64,000 nucleotides of DNA from Halisarca cf. caerulea (Eukaryota; Porifera; Demospongiae; Chondrillida; Halisarcidae). The stretch spans positions 7,865,618-7,929,617 of the forward strand of contig CAUJGJ010000444.1 of assembly GCA_963170055.1 (NCBI GenBank), read 5' to 3'. The notes under the pieces are model-generated. The model made no database searches. It was given only the letters and a program-made list of their open reading frames with translations, and was not told the origin of the DNA. Shown here one piece after another: positions 20,844-32,793 of the stretch. The translations under genes and the position numbers were made by a program. Numbering within the stretch: position 1 is the stretch's first letter; each line of letters begins with the position of its first letter.

Positions 20844-21700
20844 ATTGTGCTGTGTGGCCATTCATTGTATGTTTGGTGCTTTGTAAGCCTTTATACGAGG
20901 ATAAATACTGCCTAAGCTTGTTAGACACGATTGCGGACTGCAGTACTTTCAAAATTTGATTGTTTGTCAGGTACAACCAGTGGTACGTTCAAGGTGTTTG
21001 GAAGGCTGCATAAAGCTGATTCATTACACTCTGAGGTATTTAGGCTATAGTGAAATAGCCTTTGCTATGCAGATGTAAGGTTCTTAACTATGATTACGCA
21101 CCTTGTTCTTCGATATTGGCGATCAGCGCTGAATGACTCATTCACTTTAAATTTCCTCGATTGCCGACTTTCTTCGGTAATCTGCCTTCAAATTCTTTGC
21201 CCCTTGCAAAAGAGATCTTTCATGTCGCTGAGTAAATCAGCGGAACAACGTAAGAACCTTCCAAGTGTTTTATTGTTATCGGTATTGAAAGCTTCAACTT
21301 CTCACTGATGGGGGTTTAGATGTACAAATCCTTTATCATCCTGAGTATATTTGCTGAATATCTCAAAACTATATTAATAACCAAAGCCCCAATCGGTAGA
21401 TATTAAATATTTTTATTAGGAACCATTCAGTCGTTGTCCTGTGCCTGTAGGCCCACTTTCTGATTCACTTGCGTCCAAAACTGCTTAACGTACCTACTTG
21501 GTAAATCGCCAAATACAGAACGATCGGGAAGGAAATAAGGAAGAAAATTAGCTTCATGTGTACCTTAGGTATGTTTATACTGCCTCAGAACCATATCTTG
21601 GCCATTCTAAAATATATTGCGAAGAAATAAAGAGATTTGCAAACAGTAGTTTGCCGACTTTGGGAAGCCATTGAAGTGTAAATGGACATGTCCCACATGT

Positions 21701-22614
21701 GTAGAAACCCTTTGCTTGTATGACATTGTTTTTAAGAGTAAAAATATAGTTTTCTGATGAAGTTGATGCACTATATGTTGTACTCCAAAATTGTGAGAAA
21801 GGTTCAATTGATTGGAAGATCAAAAATCACCAAATAAGCAATGCAGAGAAACTATGAATCTTGAAAAAGAAAAAAATGAAAAGAAACTACAAATTCTTAC
21901 AGTGGTATCAATAGACAAAGTATTTAGCTCCTGAACACACAAAATGAAGGCTGATGTATTTTTCAAAAATTATAGTTAACTAAATGTCAAATGTCTTGTT
22001 TTAGATACTGGAAACTTTGGGGTTTGCCTGTCTTGCCAATTTCCCTTGATCCTGTCTGTATTCAACGTAATTTCTGTAATCTATATCATTTGAAATTATG
22101 ATAAACAAAACTTGCTACATAGTGTGTATACATTCCATTGAGATAGAATAAATAACGATCTCAAAAATCACACATGGCGTGCTTGCGTGACTCAGGCTTA
22201 TGGCTTTTAGAACAAGGTGCAAATTTCCACTTCCAGTTCTTACTGTTGTCAATGTGTTAATCTTCTATGTATACACATAAGGTTTACATTGAAATGTACA
22301 CATGATATCATACTAAGTCAAAACCAAGGTTGTATCAACTGGTGTTGAGCCAAAAACTGCACAAAAATACTTAGGTAATATTTTAACAGCTTTGGGTTAC
22401 TTATATATAGTGAAATCTCCAATAGTGAACTTTCTGAAAAAGGGACACCATCTCTACACAGAACACAGCTTGAGGTCCAAAAGTATTACTCTCTATAAAT
22501 CTAATATATTTTGAATCTCCCAAAGAGGACATTCCCCTTACAAGGGACAAAAGAGGCTCCCCAAAGTGTCCTTTATTTGGAGATTCATTATAATCATTAC
22601 ATAATACGTTTGCA
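21701..22614. other. No gene recognised
   Basis: AT-rich. Near 22410-22580 the sequence 'gtgaaatctccaatagtgaac' and 'tttggagattcatta' resembles degenerate pogo/Tigger-type termini, but it is too diverged to call. Confidence 0.4.
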
Positions 22615-23536
22615 GGTGTGTTATGTCTAAATCCAGTCAAAAAATAAGTGTTAACAGCTACAGCTTCACGCAAGAAATGCATGGGCTGTCATGTGCAGGA
22701 ATAACATGTCTCTTTCAGGAAATAGAGGGTGTTATGTGGTTTGCAAAGGTGATTGAACAACATTTTTTTTCCTCCGGATTATGTCATACATCTACGGAGC
22801 CATCAAGGCAGTAAGTAATGATTACCACATGGCTCCCAGGGAGTAAGTAATAACTACTACATGGCTCCTAGGGAGTAACAGGTTTACTGACCGAATGCCC
22901 GAGGGTGAGGGATGAGGTCAGTAAACATGTTGCACCCTAAGGAAGCCATGTGGTAATTATTTTATCTCTTTTTAACACTTGAAAAAAAACCACTGCTCTG
23001 CTATAGTTGCTGTACATTGCACAAGTTGTTTTTTGCAACCTTTTGCACATTAATTGACAACTTTTAATTGTTATGACAAAATGGGCGCTTACAGGATACT
23101 GCCCTGACTCCAGGGATGGTACCAGAAATACTGCTCTAAGAAGAAGGGTTAATGTGCAAAGATCACAAGAACAATCTGTACATTGTATAGCAGAGCAGCT
23201 ATCTTTAAGTGTTAAAAGGAGATAACACATGACTTCCTCGGGGAGAAACATCATCCCTTGAGTGCTGCGCACCCTCAGGCTTTTAGTCAGTAAACACTTT
23301 ACTCCCCAAAGAGTACTTACTGATGTACACGAGTTAGTCATGTGTATGCTATAAAGTCACCTGAATGATATTACATTATAGACCTTCTTGCTCTCAAGCA
23401 GAAGAATATTGTACATATCAAATATTGTATTAATCTACACATAAGGGTGTTTTCAAGATGTTCTTAAGGTTATTCATTTGGTTGTAAGAAGTACTCTGAT
23501 TTCACCAATCATTTTCTTTGGTTGGTGAAGTCATTA
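22615..23536 (+). mobile_element. Left part of a CRCAGG-terminus element split by Harbinger-1
   Basis: Starts GCAGGTGTGTTATGTC and ends in sequence ('ttaaggttattc', 'tttcaccaatc') also found in the related elements at 33593 and 50357. The alignment resumes at 27014 after the Harbinger insertion ('atgacagccttgtgacaaa.ggcaag'). At 22812-22960 an embedded repeat has inverted arms 'attaccacatggct' / 'agccatgtggtaatt' around 'tttactgacc...ggtcagtaaa'. A related sequence is at 57820-57950. Confidence 0.65.
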
Positions 23537-23675
23537 GAGAGCTTTAGCATAGCGTAAAACGTTACACAATTAGCTAATAGCGTTATGCATAAACAAATTT
23601 AGCGGTTTTGATAACGTCTCGAACACTATAGGGGGGCTAATAACGTTGCGTTAGCACGGTAAGGTGAAGATTGCC

Positions 23676-24539
23676 ATGGAGCCGATCTCCTTCACTAATG
23701 AAGCTGTCAGCATAGATTCAAGGCTTGATTTTACCTCATTCATTGTATCTGTAGTCTTCAACGTCGCTTTTCAGCCAAGAAAGTTTTTTTGCTGTCTTAT
23801 TATGGACCCTGTCAGCGTCACTTCTTCCTCTCCTTCGACTAGTCTGAATAATTCAGTGGATCTAACCTCATTGTCAGCCCAAGGGAAGCAATCTCGTGTA
23901 CGATTTCAGGCGAGAGATGACGTGTTGCTGCTGAGAGAGCTTGCAGCAGTGGAGCAGCCTTTTATTCGTGGAGCCACTTGCTGGGAAACCATCGCGTCAA
24001 ACTTGATGGAAGAGTTCCCAGACAAATTCGGTAAAATAACATCCCGTTTTTTGAGAGAGAGAGCCACGAATTTAATGGAAGCATTCTTGAAGGCTGACAC
24101 GAAACAATGCAAGCAGAGTGGCACTGAAGAGGACTTCAAAGAGAAGGAAGAATTGCTGGAGTCCCTAAGAGACAAGTTTGCCAAGAAGGATTCTCAGAAG
24201 CAGGCTTCTTTGAGTGCCAAGCACAGGGAGAAGGAAGACCGTGAGCGGGGGGAGAAGATATGAGGAGATGCACTGCTTGCCCTGAAAGATAAGAGGACCA
24301 GGCAGGAGGATGTGCCCGTGGGCCAGAAGAAAAAGACTAAAATTGACTTAGAACAGATTTTAGAAGAAAGAAGGGAGCACAAATCTTCTGAGCTAAAGCT
24401 GAGGGAGAAAGAATTAGACTTAAGGGAAAAGGAACTTGCCTTGCAAGAGAAGAAGGCCAACCAACAAGAGGTCATTCAGCAGCAAAGCATCGACCAAATG
24501 ATGCGCATGCAGGCAATAGTGCAGCAGCAAATGGAATAG
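23676..24539 (+). pseudogene. Myb/SANT-like accessory protein of Harbinger-1
   Basis: The frame runs from 23676 (or from the more plausible ATG at 23803, MDPVSVTSSS) and is interrupted by a single in-frame TGA at 24261-24263. The same frame continues to 24539. The N-terminal half has a trihelix/Myb-like domain (RDDVLLLRELAAVEQPF...CWETIASNL). The C-terminal half is a long charged coiled coil (EKELDLREKELALQEKKA) ending in a Gln/Met-rich tail. Such proteins partner the Harbinger transposase and help bind the ends. The TGA could be a CGA codon lost by CpG decay, which is speculative. Confidence 0.75.
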
Positions 24540-24637
24540 ATGGGTAGCATTATTTCTTTATTGGCAAAGAAAAATGACTGATTAACGTATGTATGTAAAA
24601 TGGTGTAACAGTTATGTTACAAAAAATTATTAGTGCA

Positions 24638-25734
24638 TTACTGCAAATACTCATTAAGTGAAGGTGGTTGCAAACCGAAGTGTGCAGAAATGTTGTTTCC
24701 ATATACGCATGCATGACAGTTAGTAAGTATGGTTGCTACAATGTAATACTTAGCTACAGGCTGTAGAAGTATCTTCGTATTCTTCTTAAAATCCACAAAA
24801 GCCCAAAGCCGAATGATGTTGCCAAACCCCCGCTCAACACAAACTCGAGCTCCACTCATCAGACAGTTGAATTCGGCTTCAGAAGGAGACAAGCGTGCTC
24901 CCTGAAATGGTCGCACTATTTGTGGACGATTGGGATAAGCTGGATCACCATACAAGATCCAGTAGTTTCCACTACTAGATCCACGTTTCATGTGCTGCTC
25001 CACTTGAGAAAGCAACCCACTCTCTTGTAGCATTGCAGTGTCATGTCTACGACCTTCCAGAGGACCAAATAAATGGGCCATGATGCCATGTGGAGTCATC
25101 ACCATTTGAAATTTTAGAGCATGTACACGCTTGTGTCCACTGTAAAAAAGCCTTTGACCATGTATGGGTTTTGGAATGGGCCTGGCTGTCCCATCAATAA
25201 ATCCCCACACATAGGGCAAAGGACACAACTTGTGCACAGTATCTGCACCCTCACCAAGACGAAAACTGGTCAGCCAAGCAACTGGTAAACTGTCTAGGAG
25301 ATGGTGCCATTTGGTTTACAGTATCTCAAGAACTAGGTTAAAGATGATACTTAGTTCAGCTACACCTCGTCCGAAAATACTTTCCAAATCCTCCAAGCGG
25401 TTGGGATACGCCAACCTTCGCAGAAGGATACAAAATCCCTCTAAGCCACTACAGCGTGTTCTGTTGGGGGCCACAAGGTCCTCAGGTATACCAAGTGCTG
25501 TGCAAAGACCCGGAATATCAGCTTTTTCAAAGCGAAACAAAGACTTGCATTGGTCGTTCGTAAGCCTCTCAAATTTAGTCGTGTCCCGTGCCTTTCCCGT
25601 CTCAGATCCTCTAATTCCTTCTTTTCGGCTTGTCTTTGTAGTGCGGAGATGATGATGAACTCTTCTATGTCTGAATCGTCGTCTGAATCAAGAATTGCTA
25701 AAAGCATTTCTTCGTCTGCGGTCATTGACGCCAT
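24638..25734 (-). pseudogene. Harbinger-1 DDE transposase, frameshifted
   Basis: Starts at the ATG at 25734 (MASMTADEEMLLAILDSDDD). The frame changes near 25530 (then FRFEKADIPGLCTALGIP), stops near 25316, and resumes by 25237. The catalytic pieces are all present: GFIDGTARPI (first Asp), LYGDPAYPNRPQI (second Asp), ARVCVERGFGNI (Glu), ending at 24638. At least two frame breaks or stops (25230-25330 and ~25535) make it non-functional as written. It converges on the Myb-like gene. Confidence 0.8.
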
Positions 25735-25761
25735 TTTCTTCTACAACACTATGCTAAAAAC

Positions 25762-26939
25762 GCATGTGGAACATGTCCGAATCTGCCCTGCGTGCTAATT
25801 AGTTGGAATCCGAGCGAAAATGTTATTCAATGGCTTCAAGTCATGTGACATGTGCATGATAAATCGTTAGGCTATAATGCGTATGCATGGAGTTTATTTT
25901 TGCTGCAGCAATCATTTTGCAATTTCTGTGCACTTGCGAACGTTAAACCCGATATAATTTGTTCAATCGTATTCGTTCTGGGAAGAAGATTGGCTAAAGC
26001 GCGTTAATAATCAGTATTTTAATATCCCTGAAAACAAGACGTACCGAGATGGCATGCTATATTCTCTCAACGGGTTCAATTCCAACCCGTTGAGGAGAAA
26101 AATGAAGATAGGCCATTCTGTTCTAAAGTAAAACATTCGTTATTTAGATTCAAAAGTAACGGCTACCGCCGGATATTACGCACCTTACTTCGACTCTGAT
26201 ATCTGACGTTAAAGTTCTGCACCCTTCGAATTGTCGTCAAAAGTATCCTCCTTCTGTTACAAATGTCCTGACTCCTTTAAAATGTATTTCGTTCGGCGTA
26301 TCATTCACTGCCATGCTCGTTGTGTCTTCTGACCGAATTTATTCCTCACGTCTACTGTAGTACATCACGCGCATGTCATGTGACAAAATGGCCTCAGCGA
26401 GTCTTTTGTTAAGGTGTATCTTTAATGGCCGGGAGCCAAAAAGTTAGGGCCGATTAGCCTAGTCTTTTTAGATTTTTCAATTTATCATAGGCAACTTTAG
26501 ACTATCCATGTGGGGGATTTTGATTGTTGACTTCCTACAAAAGTTACAAGCCCAAATGTGAGTGTCTGTTGTGTAAATTTATGGTTTTCAGTGATTTTCT
26601 CAGCAACTGTTTAAAGTACAAAAATCCCCCACATGGAAGTTTTAGATATTGCTATAAGGAACCTACTTACCCTTTTTGGTGTCCATAGATTTCAATCTCC
26701 AGTGGCTCCCGGCGTTTTTGTGCCTTTAGATATGGCGAAGAAAACTACTTATACCTTCTTCTTCGCACACGCTATTACTTCGATTTTGGGCTTAAAATGG
26801 AGACAATACAACACGCTACACGATGATATACTTTCGAAGAGATACAATAGACCTACTAAAAGAAATGGGACCAAAAGCGAACCTAAATTTTTTCGCAACC
26901 TGAAGACTTACAAGTGCAAATGGACATGTTCCACATGCA
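25762..26939. mobile_element. GACATG-terminus element nested in Harbinger-1
   Basis: Termini GCATGTGGAACATGTCC and GGACATGTTCCACATGC are perfect inverse copies. Internal sequence is shared with 9557-9600 plus 10928-11230 ('tgtgacaaaatggc', 'gggagcca', 'catgtgggggattttgat'). Because it lacks the TTAA element found at 9615-10923, it supplies the empty site for that insertion. A-rich flanks (AAAAA on both sides). No convincing coding sequence. Confidence 0.75.
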
Positions 26940-27013
26940 AAAAATTTCCGTTATTTACGTGAACGTTAACACTAGTCTATAACGTAACGTAAAAACGTTG
27001 TGCCAAAGCTCTC

Positions 27014-27330
27014 AATTATGTGCATGACAGCCTTGTGACAAAAGGCAAGAGGGAGATTTCTTCAATTGACTGAGATTTTTTGAAAACCCATTCATCTAAA
27101 TGATTGTGTAGAGCTGCTATTTTGCAGAAGTGTGGTTTACTTTGTGTCAAAAACAACATTTCAATGGACATCTCAGGAACGAAGGAGATTGGTAAGTTCT
27201 CCAACAGTGAAAATGTAGATATTGATGTTTCAAGGTTCTTAGTGTATATAGCTGCTCTAAATGATGGTTTACATAACTGGGCTTTGCACTAAACCTATTT
27301 TAACCCTACATTTACAGTAAAAAAGCACCC
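27014..27330 (+). mobile_element. Right part of the CRCAGG element split by Harbinger-1
   Basis: Aligns with 33820-34190 and, inverse, with 51860-51500 ('gccttgtgacaaa.ggcaag', 'tcaatggacatctcaggaacgaa', 'tttacat.actgggctttgcactaaa'). The right terminus is not found; the copy fades near 27330. Confidence 0.6.
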
Positions 27331-28932
27331 CTCTGACCTTGTACTACAGAGCAACTTGGCAGAAAATCTGCCATGTAGAAACTCACGAAGAACTTCTTCC
27401 TCGATTGATTTTGTGCATTATGAGTTTTAGTTATTTGGTCACTAAGGCCTTCTAAAGCCTTATACATGCCGATACGGTCAATCCTCAGACATATTGTCAA
27501 GGAAGAACAATTTAAAGGTAAAGAAGAAGAAACAGCATCAAATGAAAAACAAGACATCTGTAACTCTGCTTGACCCTCCTAGCCCCACACTTTTCTACTG
27601 ACAATTTTTTGCATTACCCTATTAAAGTGCTTGGTAGCCAAGGAAGAAGACAACTATAGTGGCATGCTAGGCATCATTTTGATCTCAAAAGATTGTGTAG
27701 ATTTTGAATCCAACTAACAAGTGCCCAGGGCTCTTAAGTTTCCAATATAGCCGCTTTTTAGCCCCATAATTGCTAATTTTTTACCTTCCTTTGGCTTTCA
27801 GAATATTTTTCAGAGGTTTTGCACAGCGCATAGCTTTATGCTCCTATCAAATGAAAGAACACCTTCTTTTTCATTTGATAGGAAGACTATTACCTACAAG
27901 GATATCTGAGCAGAGATACAACTAAGTTTTGACGATTGCGTACACTTGCGCTTAGGGCAAGATTCAAAACAGCTATCTTGGATTCGATATCTTCGCAAAA
28001 CTTATCCTTGGCTTTATGTGGTTAGCTTGTCACTCGTATTGTAAGAATTTTATCTCAGATAACTTCTGAATGCTAGTTTCAGGACATCCTCTGAAGATTA
28101 GAATTTTCGATGAACCACCATTTTCTTACTAATAACCGGACAAATGTACCATTTTCCGAAAAAGTACAGAGTAAATGCGGAAATAAATGGATATTTGCAT
28201 TGCATTCAAGGGAGGTGTTGTTTGAGGGGGCCTTACCACAGAAAAAGGCACTGATTGTGGGTTTTACTCTCTATGCCTCAATAGAGCTTGAGAAGAGTTT
28301 TCAAACGATGTAAAGAATGCCCTTGTTGGTCTTTTGTAGACCTTGGAAAATATTCTTGGAAGGGACAATTTTGAATAGGCTGGGGCTAGGAGGGTTAATG
28401 TACAATTACTGTTCCAGGCTACTGTCTATCTGTGCAAATCTGTCAGTAGATGAGCCTGGAAACAGTTGAGCCAGTAGTTTACACTGCACGTACTGCACCT
28501 TAATGTCATATCTGTGACTCCTGTGCCTTTCTCTCTTTCGCGAGCCTCCCTCTAATGTTAAACCTATGTCATCCTACTACCTTTAGAAAGAAGGTAGTAG
28601 GATGACCTTAGGCTCTCCAATGATGTAAAAAATATTTAGAATAGAAGCTACATACCTTATAAAACTATTGTTCACATTTCCCTCCCTTCTCATGGGCATT
28701 TTCAGGTGTACTGTAGTTAGGCGCTATGCAAATTTTGGGCACTTTTGAGCTTACCGTAGAGAGGAAAGTGTGAATTACTGTTTGGGAGAAATTCTACTCC
28801 AAAGATGGTAAAACCTTGGTTTGGGTAGCCATATTGACGACGTCACTGGCATGAACTGAATAAGGATTACTATGGTGCAGCATGCAGAACCTTACCTCTT
28901 TGAGCCTTTAATGACCAACAAAGAACTGGAAA

Positions 28933-28933
<1 letters not shown>
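27331..28933. other. No gene; two short hairpins
   Basis: The sequence shows no protein family. At 28567-28605 a hairpin has arms GTCATCCTACTACCTT / AAGGTAGTAGGATGAC. At 28410-28465 weaker arms CTGTTCCAGGCT / AGCCTGGAAACAG occur. Neither has an adjacent gene that would make a transcription role likely. Confidence 0.4.
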
Positions 28934-28998
<65 letters not shown>

Positions 28999-29302
28999 TT
29001 GCAACAGGAAGTAGGCATATAAAAATGGCTGCTGAAAAAAAGAGAAGACTTTAACAAGCAACGGTTTATCTCTGCAACAATGGTATCAGGTTTATGAAGA
29101 AGTTTTATCCTTCAGCTTTGTATTTTTCACCTTCGTTGCAATTTTGAAGAAAATTTGCTACATTTTGGCGAAGTTACAGCCACAGTTTTATCCTTCAGGA
29201 TAACTGAAACTGATACCATTGTTGCAGAGATAAACCGTTATATTCGCAAGTAATTTGGGACGAGGGGTGGCAGTCCCACGGGTTTCTTACCCAAATTACT
29301 TG
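28934..29302 (+). mobile_element. Hairpin-ended element, family 3 (copy 1, truncated)
   Basis: Begins in an (AT)n tract (28934-29000), then 'tttgcaacaggaagtaggcatataaaa', as in copy 2 at 44760. It has an internal inverted repeat 'tttatctctgcaacaatggt' / its complement (29064-29093 and 29209-29238). End B (29247-29302) folds as CAAGTAATTTGGG...CCCAAATTACTTG around a GGGGTGGCAGTCCC stem. End A beyond the (AT)n is missing. TT follows the last base. Confidence 0.75.
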
Positions 29303-29722
29303 TTTGCTGAAAATGGCTTCCAAAACGGAAGTTCAGAGAGCTCTATCTCACAAACAACAATGATTTCACAACGGGGACTTTGCCAGCAAGGGTTTTATGA
29401 TGATTACTTTAATTTAAAGGCCACTTGTATTTTGGTGACAGTGTTCCTTTAAATGAACTGTTGTAACATTAAATAGTCATTAGAATGACTATTTTATGCT
29501 CAGTACTCCTTAAGTACACCAAACAGAAGAAAAATGGGGGTAGTTTCTGTCAACTTTAGGGCCATTTTAAACACTGCTTAGAGGTGGACAAGTCACAACT
29601 GCATGCACCTAGCTATAGAGTGATCTAGTGATAGTGTTATGTGCAAGCATGTGCATGGAATGTGAAACAGCATGTGACTCAAGCTGGAAGGCAGTTCTGT
29701 TCCACCATAGACTTAATTGAAA
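29303..29722. other. No gene recognised
   Basis: Contains 'cgttaaatagtcat...gtacaccaaa', similar to 34240-34330 (tail of the CRCAGG element there), but no ends. Confidence 0.4.
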
Positions 29723-29780
29723 CAAGTAATTCGAGTTAAAAACTCGTGGGGGCTGCCGCCCCACGCACTCGAATCACTTG
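29723..29780 (-). repeat. End B hairpin of the DUF7869 element
   Basis: A compound stem with outer arms CAAGTAATTCGAG / CTCGAATCACTTG and inner stem GGGGCTGCCGCCCC. About 70 bases further in, at 29848-29900, is a second inverted repeat 'attgttttgaaaacaattgcc' / its complement. A minus-strand AATAAA lies at 29827-29833 and could end the transcript. Confidence 0.8.
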
Positions 29781-30284
29781 CAAAGCATTGGAGTGTAAGT
29801 GCACAGCTGAACATTCATTGAACATACTGTTTATTGTAACTGGACGATTGTTTTGAAAACAATTGCCATATTTGGCAATTGTTTTCAAAACAATTCCTGT
29901 AACTCATTCCTGTATAAATTTATACTTCTCTATTACTAGTATATAAATTCTCGATTATAAGACTTTTCTTCAAATCCATATTATATATATATATATATAT
30001 GTGATGGCATAGAATAAAAATGGAAGATTGTGCACACTATCACAATTCTCATATTATGTTTGATTCTGCACATTAAACCATTACTCTACCTGCTTACAAA
30101 ATTTCAGACCATAACTAAACATTTTCATACACAAACCAAGCACATCAATATCGGGTATTTTGCATAGAGTACAAATGGAAGAACTGGCAATGCATGTATG
30201 AAGCAAGACAAAAAATCATACACAGTATATTAAACAGCAGCAAAATAAATAAAAAGCATAGTGATAAAGAAATAACAATGTTAG

Positions 30285-32504
30285 CTACTTCATACAGTCA
30301 GGCCAGCGATCTTGTGGAATAAAGTTTGTGCACATTTGACGCAAATGAGCCAGCTTAGTGGAGGTTAGTGTCCGTATTCTACCCAAGTGGGTATATGTCT
30401 CGTTCGAAGTGGGAAAAGTATCAAAATCAGCATCCATTCCTTTATTAAGTTTCAGAGTTGTAGGTCGAGCAACTCCTTCATAGCAGTGGTCTCGTATTGA
30501 CATCATAGCATTTCCTGTAGTTGGATTCCTGATAACAAAAAAATCATGGAGATCACGAATACCTGAGAGCTTTGAATACTTTTCACTGACTTTATCCCTC
30601 CAGTTATGGATTAGAGTACCATTGTCTATGATAGCTGTTATACTATCAGATTGTGACATTACTTCTGTCAATTCCCTTGTGTTGAAGACATCAGAGGAGT
30701 TATAAGCCTTAGAGGTTACTGAAAACAGACGATCAACATCAAATTTGGTGTGGCCTGCGATAAGAAAGGAGAAGCGCAAGTAATCAACAACTTTGTGCTG
30801 CACCAACTCCATCCCCCATGCCATTAAGAATGCATTTTTGTTGGTGCTCCCTGTGTTGTCAAGAAAAATGTGAATTCTGCGTGTCCATGGAGGCAATGTT
30901 CCACTATCATTGATAAAGTGTGTCATTAGGGACATTGTGTGGTCGGTATTTTTCGGGCCAACAGTTTCATCGAAGATGTAAATGGTCGAGTGCCCTTCAC
31001 GGTGGTCAACGACTCCAAAGATGTCATGCGATAATTTTTGGAGATAGTAGGTACTGCCAGGTTGTGGAGACTGTCCCCAGTAAGGGACAAGCTTTTGCAT
31101 CTGATAGTCAATGCTAAGTGTTGCAGTAAAGTTGTGCTGTAATTGGAGAAGTGCTTCATTCTCCTGCTGATTGCGATTCTCTTTCGACTCCAGTGCTTGA
31201 ATTTCTACCCATTCCTTCTTGCATCGAGTGGTAGTTTCAATGTAGTATTTGTGCGATTTTCGAGCATGTTCCCTATGAGTTTTCAAATCATCATTAAGCA
31301 TTGAAATTTCAGCTTCAAGATCCAACTGCTGTCTTTCACCAGCAGAACCCGTTTGACGGATTCTGTTCAATGTTGTCTGCTTGGCTTGAATCAGTTCTTT
31401 CTTTTTAGCACAAAAGTCACAGTAGTCAAGTTTGTGAGGATATATGGAATATTTTGGTCTCTCTGCTTTAAGCCAAGTCGATGCTGAATAATTTGATATA
31501 GTGTCTCTTTGCCTCTCACCTTGCACTTGATTGAACACCCCAACTATTGATTGCTGAAATCGTTGTTCATAATTTGTCACTCCTGCCTTTGGAGTCTGAA
31601 TGGTACGAAATTTAGGCAAGAGAAAATGTGTAGCTGAAGAGCTATCTGCACTTCTTCCGTTGGGTTGAGAATTGGCATCAATGAAGTCAAGGAAGTCTCG
31701 TTTCGCATCAACTTTAGCCGCATGAGAAGCCCGTCCAGCCAGTCCATGACGGTCATGCGGGTAACGCACTTCAACCATGTCTGACTGACTTTGTGTCTTC
31801 CACCAAGCCACAAATGACATGCTGCATCCCTCTGGCATAACGACGTATTCACCAAGACGTTCAACTTCTACTTGAGATTTGGTCATTGATCGAAGAGGTT
31901 CACTGTGTAGTCGTCTCTTTATAGCTCTTTGCCGTGCAAGTCGTTGGAATGAGATTCCCAGTGCATGATGTACACAACCACAGCAAAATATGTAGTTACC
32001 AAGAGTATCAAAGATATTACTACGTAACCAATCGTTTTGCTTAACCAAATCTCTGTACTGCTGTGTTTCTGGTTGCTTTGGGTGTGGGTTGATCCATTTT
32101 CTCCGCTTCAGCTCACTGCCTTGCCTTTTAAGTCCTTTAAATGTCACAGCATACTTTTGCAAAACGGGTGCACAGCTTTGGCATACATTGTTATTCCACG
32201 AACTAGACTGAAAGTGGCTGGACATAGCAGGGTTGTTGGATAACTCACTGTCTTCAAATGAATGTTGGAGATCAGAAGAAAAGCGGTAGACTTTCCGTCC
32301 TTTTCCTTTCAGAAAAGACTGTTTCCTTTTAGATCTTCTTTCTTGTCTGGTAGAAGGAGCCGTTACATTTTCAGACGTTTCAGCTTGTTCAAAACTTGCT
32401 TCACTTGACTCATCGACTGAATAATCACTGTAACTGCTACTAGAGCCATCTGAGAGGCTTCCCTCACTCTGGGAATCGCTACAAAGTCGCTTGTGTGCGT
32501 CCAT
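30285..32504 (-). CDS. DUF7869-like protein, candidate transposase of the hairpin-ended element
   Basis: 739 residues from the ATG at 32504 (MDAHKRLCSDSQSEG), intact. A Ser/Asp/Glu-rich disordered N-terminus and basic stretch (to ~residue 75) precede Cys pairs that look zinc-binding (CQSC ~108, CCGC ~174, CDFC ~361). A charged helical/coiled stretch lies at ~365-455. The conserved C-terminal half carries SIDYQMQKL (~465), IFLDNTGSTNKNAF (~550) and GHTKFDVDRLFS (~590). The spacing of these acidic/His motifs resembles an RNase H-like nuclease core, but that is my reading. I associate the motifs with the Pfam family of unknown function DUF7869, seen in many copies in cnidarian and sponge genomes. 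No other gene shares the element. Confidence 0.7.
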   Translation of the reverse strand: MDAHKRLCSDSQSEGSLSDGSSSSYSDYSVDESSEASFEQAETSENVTAPSTRQERRSKRKQSFLKGKGRKVYRFSSDLQHSFEDSELSNNPAMSSHFQSSSWNNNVCQSCAPVLQKYAVTFKGLKRQGSELKRRKWINPHPKQPETQQYRDLVKQNDWLRSNIFDTLGNYIFCCGCVHHALGISFQRLARQRAIKRRLHSEPLRSMTKSQVEVERLGEYVVMPEGCSMSFVAWWKTQSQSDMVEVRYPHDRHGLAGRASHAAKVDAKRDFLDFIDANSQPNGRSADSSSATHFLLPKFRTIQTPKAGVTNYEQRFQQSIVGVFNQVQGERQRDTISNYSASTWLKAERPKYSIYPHKLDYCDFCAKKKELIQAKQTTLNRIRQTGSAGERQQLDLEAEISMLNDDLKTHREHARKSHKYYIETTTRCKKEWVEIQALESKENRNQQENEALLQLQHNFTATLSIDYQMQKLVPYWGQSPQPGSTYYLQKLSHDIFGVVDHREGHSTIYIFDETVGPKNTDHTMSLMTHFINDSGTLPPWTRRIHIFLDNTGSTNKNAFLMAWGMELVQHKVVDYLRFSFLIAGHTKFDVDRLFSVTSKAYNSSDVFNTRELTEVMSQSDSITAIIDNGTLIHNWRDKVSEKYSKLSGIRDLHDFFVIRNPTTGNAMMSIRDHCYEGVARPTTLKLNKGMDADFDTFPTSNETYTHLGRIRTLTSTKLAHLRQMCTNFIPQDRWPDCMK

Positions 32505-32793
32505 TTTCAGAATAAGTTGCCCGCCTTGTGTACTGCCATTGTATGGGCTCTGCTAACCATATTTGGTATGAAGCCAGCCAAGGCTGTGCTAAATATAGCC
32601 ACCAAATCCTAGAGCTCCCTGTCGTTCTGTTCATAAGATATGACGTTACAATTCACACTCATTTTATGCTATTTTTAGAGCTCCCTCTCGCGAAATAACA
32701 AAACGTGCATAAATTTCCATTTTTACTATATGCGCTCACATATATATATATCGGACGAGCGTTACACACCGGAAGTCCAAATGAAAACAATAT

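Larger units (their letters stand above)
17416..21700. mobile_element. GACATG-terminus element containing a nested ISL2EU transposon
   Basis: The left end GCATGTGGGACATGTCC (17416) and right end GGACATGTCCCACATGT (ending 21700) are inverse. The first 50 bases match the element at 25762-26939 ('ctgcgtgctaatt.g.tggaa'), as do the last 30 ('aagtg.aaatggacatgt'). Outside the nested transposon (17545-20843), the remaining ~1 kb shows no coding signal. Confidence 0.7.
23537..27013. mobile_element. PIF/Harbinger-type transposon 1, degraded
   Basis: Imperfect terminal inverted repeats: GAGAGCTTTAGCATAGCGTA on the left and, inverse, GAGAGCTTTGGCACAACGTT on the right. Removal leaves 'gaagtcatta(tg)tgcatgacagcc', which matches the uninterrupted related sequence near 51870 (inverse 'gacgtcattatatcacgtgacagcc'). 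This is consistent with a 3-bp TTA duplication with slight terminal imprecision. It encodes a Myb/SANT-like protein (plus) and a DDE transposase (minus), both broken. A 1.18-kb GACATG-terminus element is nested at 25762-26939. Confidence 0.8.
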
